26,054 bases of DNA. Origin: a virus. Location: positions 1 through 26,054 of IMG/VR virus record IMGVR_UViG_3300009496_000062; one strand, 5' to 3'. Below the pieces are notes generated by a model, which worked only from the letters and a program-made list of their open reading frames with translations, was not told the DNA's origin and made no database searches. The first letter of the stretch is position 1. Each line of letters starts with the position of its first letter. This document shows positions 17,781 through 24,080 of the stretch, one piece after another. A program made the position numbers and the translations under genes.

Positions 17781-18530
17781 TTATTTTAGTTTTTTCTCTA
17801 TAGATTTATAGATTTCAATACCTTCATCTGTTTTTAAATAAACAGCAAATGCTGAATATGGATGTTCGTCAAAAGGTACTTGCATTAATTTCTTGCCATT
17901 ACTAGCCCAACTAAACGTTCTTTGATCTTGAGACAGTTTAATTATTTTAGCTTCTGCAGCTTTTATAGCAAAGTTTCTAAGTTCTACGTTTTCATCATTT
18001 ACTAACTCTAAGAATAAAACAGGATTTCTTTTAGCAAATATATATAAATCTCTTTTTACTTCGTTAGAACTCATCCCTGATACCCTAGAACCTATTTCAA
18101 CTCTAAGTATAGCTTCACAATGGTCAATATCTAAATCTCTAGCAGCTGATAATGCAGCAAACTCAATTTCTATATGTTCTATTTCATTAGTTGCTTCAAC
18201 TTTACTGTCTAGTTCTTTATATTTTTTATCTTTTGCAGGATGATATATGGATAAAAGTTTTTGTAGAGCTTGTTTTTCTTTTGGCACCATTAATGTTCCA
18301 TTTCTAAACACTATGTGTTCTAATGTAGCCATACCGTCTTGCTCGTCTACAAAAGGACTATTTTGATTAGTAGCATATCTTAACTCTCTTTGACTTCTTG
18401 TTTCTTCATCAAAATGAAGAAGTGGAAATCTTCTTGAGTGTTTAGATGGTAATGTATAAGTTAGTGGAGATCGGTTATCACTTAAGTAGTAATTTCTATC
18501 TTTAATCTCCCATGTTTCTTCGTTTTTCAT
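17781..18530 (-). CDS. Conserved-looking protein of unknown function, 249 residues, between two terminators
   Basis: I do not recognise this family. It is a soluble, charged, mostly helical protein with no signal peptide, membrane segment or clear catalytic motif. Visible pieces are HSRRFPLLHFDEETRSQREL (31-50), a Glu/Lys-rich helix (about 85-130), RDLDIDHCEAILRVEIGSR (130-148) and a helical repeat-like stretch ending in NVELRNFAIKAAEAKIIKL (180-198). The position between head and tail genes suggests a virion or head-completion protein. It is bracketed by intrinsic terminators: one ends 22 bp before its start and the other begins just after its stop. The AT-only leader has no Shine-Dalgarno sequence. 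It could equally be a non-structural late protein. Confidence 0.65.
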   Translation of the reverse strand: MKNEETWEIKDRNYYLSDNRSPLTYTLPSKHSRRFPLLHFDEETRSQRELRYATNQNSPFVDEQDGMATLEHIVFRNGTLMVPKEKQALQKLLSIYHPAKDKKYKELDSKVEATNEIEHIEIEFAALSAARDLDIDHCEAILRVEIGSRVSGMSSNEVKRDLYIFAKRNPVLFLELVNDENVELRNFAIKAAEAKIIKLSQDQRTFSWASNGKKLMQVPFDEHPYSAFAVYLKTDEGIEIYKSIEKKLK

Positions 18531-18552
18531 AATATATAATATAATTGTTTTT

Positions 18553-18574
18553 AAAAAAACCCCGCCGAAGCGGG
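18553..18574 (-). terminator. Strong intrinsic terminator with UUCG tetraloop after the head genes
   Basis: The minus strand reads CCCGC, TTCG, GCGGG and then seven T. The loop is the extra-stable C(UUCG)G tetraloop, so this is a canonical Rho-independent terminator for leftward transcription. It lies 23 bp past the stop of the small head gene (18597) and 22 bp before the next start (18530). The spacing leaves little room for a new promoter. The position between capsid and tail genes is like that of Tphi after gene 10 in T7. Confidence 0.95.
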
Positions 18575-18596
18575 ATCTTGTTATTGTTTGTTTGTT

Positions 18597-18944
18597 TTAA
18601 CCCTGGCCTGCGCTGCCTGCGCCAAACTTTACATCTACACCGCCAACCGAAGTTGGTAAACCAACACGTATAGCAGGGCCAGATGCTCCATTTGCTAACT
18701 CAATAGCAGCATTAATTAATCCTCTTACATTAGGATCATCAATACTAGATGTATCGCCATAACTTACAGTAGCATTGAGAAAGTCAGGGTTTGGCTGTGA
18801 CAGGCCATTACCTGAACCAGCTCCATTACCGATTCCATACACTATAACAATTGAAGTGCTTGTTGCATTTCCAACATGTACTATATTTTCAGCAGGAAGT
18901 AAATCTACTTCACCACCTGCTTTTTTAAATGATATATATCCCAT
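18597..18944 (-). CDS. Small Gly/Ala-rich head-associated protein, 115 residues
   Basis: This is a short beta-rich protein with VDLLPAENIVHVGNA (13-27), TSIVIVYGIGNGAGSGNG and a glycine-rich C-terminus (GGVDVKFGAGSAGQG). It has no cysteine and no charged clusters. It directly follows the major capsid gene and precedes a strong terminator, so it belongs to the highly expressed head unit. A capsid decoration or head-completion protein is a reasonable inference, but no family signature is visible. The start at 18944 follows an unusual run of ten A on the coding strand, TAAGAAA then ATG, and no Shine-Dalgarno sequence. Base composition at its 3' end is more GC-rich than its neighbours. Confidence 0.65.
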   Translation of the reverse strand: MGYISFKKAGGEVDLLPAENIVHVGNATSTSIVIVYGIGNGAGSGNGLSQPNPDFLNATVSYGDTSSIDDPNVRGLINAAIELANGASGPAIRVGLPTSVGGVDVKFGAGSAGQG

Positions 18945-18951
18945 TTTCTTA

Positions 18952-18961
18952 TTTTTTTTTT
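18952..18961 (-). promoter_or_regulatory. A10 tract in the translation leader of the small head gene
   Basis: Ten consecutive A on the coding strand end 7 bp upstream of the ATG at 18944, and the leader holds no Shine-Dalgarno sequence. Bacteroidota favour A-rich, unstructured leaders for initiation, so the tract may boost translation of this presumably abundant protein. The function is inferred; homopolymer length is also a common sequencing-error site, though here it lies outside coding sequence. Confidence 0.45.
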
Positions 18962-18974
18962 AAGTGTTAACAAA

Positions 18975-18996
18975 GTGGAGAGCGTTAACCCTCCAC
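18975..18996 (-). terminator. Hairpin after the capsid gene, possible attenuator
   Basis: Between the capsid stop (19017) and the next start (18944) the minus strand can form a 6-bp stem GTGGAG/CTCCAC with a 10-base loop containing GTTAAC. Only TTTG follows the stem, a poor U-tract, so full termination is doubtful. It may be a leaky attenuator or a 3' structure that stabilises capsid mRNA. A second GTTAAC lies 12 bases beyond the first on the plus strand. Confidence 0.4.
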
Positions 18997-19016
18997 ATTT
19001 ATTTAATAATTGTATA

Positions 19017-20456
19017 CTATGCTGTAAATAATACGAAGTTATTAGCAGCTTGAACACATAAACATCTCTCAGATAAGTAATGAACTTCCATAGCATCTAA
19101 AGATGATGTATAAGCACCACCAACAGAACCAGTAATCCATGACTTCATTCTACGATCATCAGTTTCAGAAGCTCTATATCTTACATGTAAGAAAGGACGT
19201 CTGATATTTGATCCTAACATTTGATCATATACAGTAGATGTTCCAGCTGGTATCAACACACCTTTGATGTTGTCAACCATACCTCTAGTAGAAGCATCAT
19301 TTAAGTATTTCCAATCAGTTTTATAGAAGTCATAAGAACCTCTTCTAAAACCTGAAAAACCAAAGTTAAGAGCCATTTCAGCTTCGTTATCGAATAAACC
19401 GAAAGAAGCAGCTTGAGTAGAAGCAAAACTTCCACCAGCCATAGCAGCGATCATATCATCAAAATCAAGAGCAGTAGCTCTATCTAAGAATAACATGTTT
19501 TCTTCAATAGCACCTTGTAAGTCTAATTCTTGTAGTATAGCATCAAAATCTGTTAATGCACCTGTTCCAGGGGCTGGAGCGCCAGCAAAACCTTCATATA
19601 CATTACCTCTTTCTTCTATAGCAGAGAATAAACCTTGTGTACCTTTACCAGCCTCAGTTGCTGCGGCTAAACCAGCAACACCAGAACCAGCAGCGGCAAG
19701 TTCACCTTCAACCATCGCCATTTCAAGATAATCTTCATATCTTAATCTAGTTTCTGATTCAGCTTTCATATACCATAAAAACCCAGATGTTCCGTCTTCA
19801 GTAGCAACTTCAACCCAACCAATTTGAGCAGTATCAGAACCATTTACTAAATACTTATCTTTAATGATAATAGGTCTGTTACTAAATTGAGTTAATACTG
19901 GAGTTACAGAACCTTCCATACCAAGTGATCCTTTAGCAAAATCAGAACCATAAACAAATACTTTAAGACCTGTTGTTCCTAAAGCATTAAAGTCTGCAGC
20001 AGTATAGCAAGCTCCATCAAAAGTTAGTGTATTTGCATTACCTGGATTAGGAGCATCAGTAACTAAACCTTTTAAGGTTTTCTCATTTGCTGGGTCATAA
20101 ACTACAAAAGTTTGATTTTTTCTAATTACTAGCTCATTATCACCTCCTAGAGTCACGGTGAATGTCTCACCATTACGTGACACTGTATCGTAACCTAAGT
20201 GTAATCTATTTTGTTCAGACCAAATTACTTGATCTGATGTCATTGGCATCTCAGCGCCAACCATTCTTAAGAAGCCTGATAACGTTCTGTTACCAAATCT
20301 CTCTACTTCTTGTTCGTATAATTCAGGTAAATACTGTTGTGCAAAATCAGCAAAGTTATCTCCATCTTTATCATTCCACTGTAAGTAGTTTGTAGAGAGA
20401 ACTGACTGATCTTGAGTAGGTGTTAAACCTGGACCTACGCTTGTGAATCCCGCCAT
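19017..20456 (-). CDS. Major capsid protein, HK97-fold type
   Basis: This protein of 479 residues has the opening FTSVGPGLTPTQDQSVLSTN, an acidic helix (DNFADFAQQYLPELYEQEVE, 34-53), an elongated beta region (FTVTLGGDNELVIRKNQTFV), an Ala/Gly-rich helical middle (about 238-262), and a C-terminal domain with RRPFLHVRYRASETDDRRMKSW. It lies directly after the scaffold, as expected for a capsid gene, and has the length of crAss-like and related HK97-fold capsid proteins. It builds the icosahedral shell. No delta domain or maturation protease site is obvious, so assembly is probably scaffold-driven. The fold is inferred from order, size and resemblance; the gene itself is certain. Confidence 0.8.
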   Translation of the reverse strand: MAGFTSVGPGLTPTQDQSVLSTNYLQWNDKDGDNFADFAQQYLPELYEQEVERFGNRTLSGFLRMVGAEMPMTSDQVIWSEQNRLHLGYDTVSRNGETFTVTLGGDNELVIRKNQTFVVYDPANEKTLKGLVTDAPNPGNANTLTFDGACYTAADFNALGTTGLKVFVYGSDFAKGSLGMEGSVTPVLTQFSNRPIIIKDKYLVNGSDTAQIGWVEVATEDGTSGFLWYMKAESETRLRYEDYLEMAMVEGELAAAGSGVAGLAAATEAGKGTQGLFSAIEERGNVYEGFAGAPAPGTGALTDFDAILQELDLQGAIEENMLFLDRATALDFDDMIAAMAGGSFASTQAASFGLFDNEAEMALNFGFSGFRRGSYDFYKTDWKYLNDASTRGMVDNIKGVLIPAGTSTVYDQMLGSNIRRPFLHVRYRASETDDRRMKSWITGSVGGAYTSSLDAMEVHYLSERCLCVQAANNFVLFTA

Positions 20457-20478
20457 AATTTATTATTTTAAGTTTTAT

Positions 20479-21630
20479 TTATCGTTTTTTTATTTTAAGT
20501 TTACTAGTATTAACACCGTTTACCGCTTTTAATTTAAACCCTTTTATATGAACATCTTCAGGTGCACTTTGTCGCGCATCTTTGTTTATATTTTTAGATT
20601 TAGCAACTACATCTTTAACAGCATCGGCCTTGCCTTGCTCATAAAAATGTTGTGCTATATTATCAGCGTTTCTTGCAGTGTAAATAGCTTTGTGATAGCC
20701 TTTAACATCGACAACCTCTCCTTTATCATTTAAGAACTTCTTAACTACATTTGAAATGTCAGATTGAGCATTAGCAACATCTTCTGGATTATTAATACCA
20801 TATCTAAACTTTTTTTCTCCTAAACTGAATTCAAAACCTTTGAAATCAGAGAAATAAGTCTTAGTATCGTCTTTAAACATCTCATGTCGCTTTTGCGCTA
20901 CCTCTTTGTCTTTGGAAAATTTATTGAAAAACTCTCTCGCTTTTGTAAGTTCATTGTTTACTGTAGGCCTCAACTTGATTTCTTCGTAATACTTATCTTT
21001 TAAACTATCTAAAAACGTTTTTGCTTTTGCAACCTCTTCCTTTTTTGCGAGTTTTTTACGACGTATATCTCGCTCTTCGTCGTAATCTTCTTCCACCTTA
21101 AAATTCTCTTCCATTATAAAGTCAATTTCATCAGGTTCTAAGTGTGGTTTAGTATTTTTATAATATTCTTTTAACAGAGCATCATCATCAACATTATTAT
21201 AATCAGCATTTAATCTAATATAATCCTGCATGTTACCGCCTGTTTCTTCCATAAACTGAACTAGTTTATTAACACCTTCTGGTAATTCTTGTTTCTCTTC
21301 AACAGCTACCTGAGGTTCTTTAATATCTTCTTCGTTTGATATTTCCTCTATTACAGGTTTTGTATTTTCCTCAACTAGCTCTTCGGCATTCCGTATTTCT
21401 TCAACCACTTTTTCGCCACTTGCCTCGTTTTTCTTTTCTTCGACAATAACATCGCTATTGCTTGTTTCTTGTGTTTGAACGGCATCTTCTTCAGTTTTTG
21501 TTTCTTTCTTATTTAGATCTATTCTAGCTGCAGCTTTTGAGTTGTTTGCTAGTTTTCTAGGTCTACCTTTTTTCTTTTTCATTTTAAACTCACCTTCTTG
21601 AGGCGTGTTTTCTACTTTGTTATTTTCCAT
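20479..21630 (-). CDS. Scaffolding protein with AT-hook-like motif
   Basis: This is a 383-residue, highly charged, largely helical protein just upstream of the capsid gene. Residues 18-26 read KKKKGRPRK, which contains the Gly-Arg-Pro core of AT-hooks. Then comes a long acidic, disordered-looking stretch (about 43-115), a conserved-looking helical region (VNKLVQFMEETGGNMQDYIR, 120-139, then DDDALLKEYYKNT), a coiled coil (about 185-250), and a very basic C-terminus (FKLKAVNGVNTSKLKIKKR). Acidic middle plus basic tail is typical of phage scaffolds, whose C-terminus binds the capsid protein. It is 22 bp from the capsid gene and 38 bp from the portal gene. The role as scaffold is inferred from position and composition. 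Confidence 0.75.
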   Translation of the reverse strand: MENNKVENTPQEGEFKMKKKKGRPRKLANNSKAAARIDLNKKETKTEEDAVQTQETSNSDVIVEEKKNEASGEKVVEEIRNAEELVEENTKPVIEEISNEEDIKEPQVAVEEKQELPEGVNKLVQFMEETGGNMQDYIRLNADYNNVDDDALLKEYYKNTKPHLEPDEIDFIMEENFKVEEDYDEERDIRRKKLAKKEEVAKAKTFLDSLKDKYYEEIKLRPTVNNELTKAREFFNKFSKDKEVAQKRHEMFKDDTKTYFSDFKGFEFSLGEKKFRYGINNPEDVANAQSDISNVVKKFLNDKGEVVDVKGYHKAIYTARNADNIAQHFYEQGKADAVKDVVAKSKNINKDARQSAPEDVHIKGFKLKAVNGVNTSKLKIKKR

Positions 21631-21668
21631 GATATGATATTATATAATTATTGTGTTATTGTTGTTTA

Positions 21669-24077
21669 TTACATTTTCGGAACTTGACCTCCTAGTTCTT
21701 CTGTTAACGGTGGTCCTTGGTTTTGAGTAGCAAAGTCAGTTGGTAATAAACCATCTTGTCTCTGCTGTATCATTGAGCTTTGTTGAGTAGCTTCCATTTT
21801 AGATCTTTGATCTTTACGATCTTCAATCATCTGCTCTCTATTAACATCTTTTTGTATATTTATTTGAGCTAATTGTTTGTCAAATTCAAACTTCTGTTGA
21901 GCTATTGTTAATTGATTCTGCAGCTCAGCACTCATTTGTTGAATTTTAAAATCAGATTTTCCTTTTTCTAATTGAAGTTCTGTTTGTGCTATAGCCTCTC
22001 TTTTTTGTACTTCATACATAGCTGCTTTCTCAGCTGATTCAGCATTAGCTTGTGCTTGAGACTGTATCATCCTTTGTTGAGCTTCTTGATCTTGTTTAGC
22101 TTTTTGTCTTCTTTTAAGTTTTAACAACTGGTTAGCTAGTCTAAGATTGTGTATATTTCTTATATCAATAGCATCTTCAAGGTTTATTTGATTACCCTTT
22201 AAGGCTATTTCAATGTTTTGCTCTAATATTTGTTTATCTTCTTCGTCTGGTTCTAAATCTAAATAAATACCAAAATCATAAAGATGTAAGTCTTTTATTT
22301 CTTCTAAAGTAGCAACATTATACAAACTTATACTATTAACTAATGATTCGTTAGTTAATTCAAACTCTAAAGAATCTGCAACTCTTAAAGCTACGTTTTC
22401 ACAAGTTTTTAACGTAATATATAAACCTGCATCTAGTATGTGTCTAGTTGCAACATTTGATTGAGCAACAGCTAGTTTTTGTAAACCTAATAAAGCATCT
22501 TTATCTGGATTACTCCCATCTCTAGCTTCATTAAGACCCGTCACATCCCTTATCATTTGTAAGTAATATTGATAAGTTTGTATTAAACTTTGTATTTTAG
22601 CTTGATGAGCTGACGTTTGTAACTCTTGTATTGGTACTCTACCAGGGTTCATGTCACCATCCTGCGTCATCGATCTACCTACAATACTACCAGTTTGGAA
22701 GTACATGTTTAAAGCTTCACGAGGATTATAGCTAGTTCCATTACCTAAATCAACCTCTGCTAAGCCATCAACATCTAAGTAAACACCATCAGGAACCATC
22801 CTAGCTAAAACTTGTTGTAACTTAAGTGATGTTAATTGTATCATGTCACCAAAAGTTATCATACGTTCAACTAAAGAAGTAATTCTACCCTTGTACATTG
22901 AAGGAGCACACAAAGTATAATTCATATTTACTTTACAAAGGTTTGAATTAGGTCTAGTCATATTTTCTGCAACCTTCCAATCCAGCATTATTGGATGCCC
23001 TAATATTTTTGCACCATGGTAAAGAACCTCTATAGATCTACTTACTCTCTCAAAGCCATCGTTTGGTGGCGGAGCGAAAGAATCTGGCTTTTCTAAAGCT
23101 TTTTCTAGTCCATTAGCTGTTTTCTTTATTTTAAAAACCTGATCACTATAAGTTTTGTATTCAAAATATAAAACCTGTATCGTGTCGCTATCTCTATTAC
23201 CTCTGTAAGATCTTCTGTAGTTAGTATTACCAGGCATTTTTTGAATGTTCTCTAACTCTTCATCTGTTATGTCTGGAAACTGCTTCTTAAGTTCTGGTAA
23301 TGAAATATTTTTTACTTCACCTACGTAGTATATATCTTCAAAATTAGGATCATCAGTGTATGAATAAACAAGGTTAACTGGGTCAACATAATCAACAACA
23401 ACACCTTCTGATTTATTCCAGGTTGTTTTAACAGCACCAATACCAAGTTCAACTAAATCTCTATAAAGCCTACGTTTAGTTAGTTCGTATTTATTTCTAT
23501 CTAAAGTATTATTAATAACTTCTTCTTCAGCTATTTCTACAGACTGCTTATAGTCTAACTGTAAATGTATTTCAAGTTCTTCTTCGTTTTCTGGAGGGTT
23601 ACTCATATCTTTTACTTCAGATATGTCAACTCCCATTTGAGCTTTAACCTCTTCTATAAAGTCTCTAGTAACTATATTTTTATGCAATTTTTCAGCATAG
23701 GCAGTTCTTTTTCTTTGAGAAGCTGGATCCTGAGCATAAGCTTTTATGTCATATATTTTTTCTGACATACCATTAACAACTATATCTACAAACTTAGGTA
23801 TAATAGCCACAGGTGTCCAATCTAGGTTTAAGTAAGATAAATCACCATCAATAGCCATTTCATCTTTGTACTTCTGTATAGATTGTTCTGCTCTTGCATA
23901 TAATCTTCTTCTATGAAATACGTTATAATTATTTGTGTATCTAGCTCCGCCAACCCCAGCAGCCCACCACTCGTCTTCAATGGCTCTACCTACTTGCAAA
24001 CCATAGTCAAGTGTCATTTTCTCTTCTTGTGGAACTACCTGATCAGGAAAGGAACTTTGTGTATTAGTGTAAATCAT
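21669..24077 (-). CDS. Portal protein
   Basis: At 802 residues this is a large podovirus/crAss-type portal. Visible parts: clip and stem region with VDIVVNGMSEKIYDIKAY (97-114), an alpha/beta core (GAVKTTWNKSEGVVVDYVDP, then NLVYSYTDDPNFEDIYYVGE), the segment SMYKGRITSLVERMITFGDM, and a Gln/Glu/Lys-rich coiled coil near 650-770, which would make the C-terminal barrel or crown. It forms the dodecameric vertex through which DNA is packaged and ejected and to which terminase and ring proteins dock. It begins 3 bp after the terminase stop, so the two are probably translated from one message. I am confident from order, size and recognisable sequence. Confidence 0.88.
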   Translation of the reverse strand: MIYTNTQSSFPDQVVPQEEKMTLDYGLQVGRAIEDEWWAAGVGGARYTNNYNVFHRRRLYARAEQSIQKYKDEMAIDGDLSYLNLDWTPVAIIPKFVDIVVNGMSEKIYDIKAYAQDPASQRKRTAYAEKLHKNIVTRDFIEEVKAQMGVDISEVKDMSNPPENEEELEIHLQLDYKQSVEIAEEEVINNTLDRNKYELTKRRLYRDLVELGIGAVKTTWNKSEGVVVDYVDPVNLVYSYTDDPNFEDIYYVGEVKNISLPELKKQFPDITDEELENIQKMPGNTNYRRSYRGNRDSDTIQVLYFEYKTYSDQVFKIKKTANGLEKALEKPDSFAPPPNDGFERVSRSIEVLYHGAKILGHPIMLDWKVAENMTRPNSNLCKVNMNYTLCAPSMYKGRITSLVERMITFGDMIQLTSLKLQQVLARMVPDGVYLDVDGLAEVDLGNGTSYNPREALNMYFQTGSIVGRSMTQDGDMNPGRVPIQELQTSAHQAKIQSLIQTYQYYLQMIRDVTGLNEARDGSNPDKDALLGLQKLAVAQSNVATRHILDAGLYITLKTCENVALRVADSLEFELTNESLVNSISLYNVATLEEIKDLHLYDFGIYLDLEPDEEDKQILEQNIEIALKGNQINLEDAIDIRNIHNLRLANQLLKLKRRQKAKQDQEAQQRMIQSQAQANAESAEKAAMYEVQKREAIAQTELQLEKGKSDFKIQQMSAELQNQLTIAQQKFEFDKQLAQINIQKDVNREQMIEDRKDQRSKMEATQQSSMIQQRQDGLLPTDFATQNQGPPLTEELGGQVPKM

Positions 24078-24080
24078 TTA

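Noticed and set aside
18905-19096. A 63-residue minus-strand frame spanning the capsid end and the next start
   Set aside because: It overlaps both real genes out of frame and has no leader or family signal. No slippery site joins it to the capsid gene.
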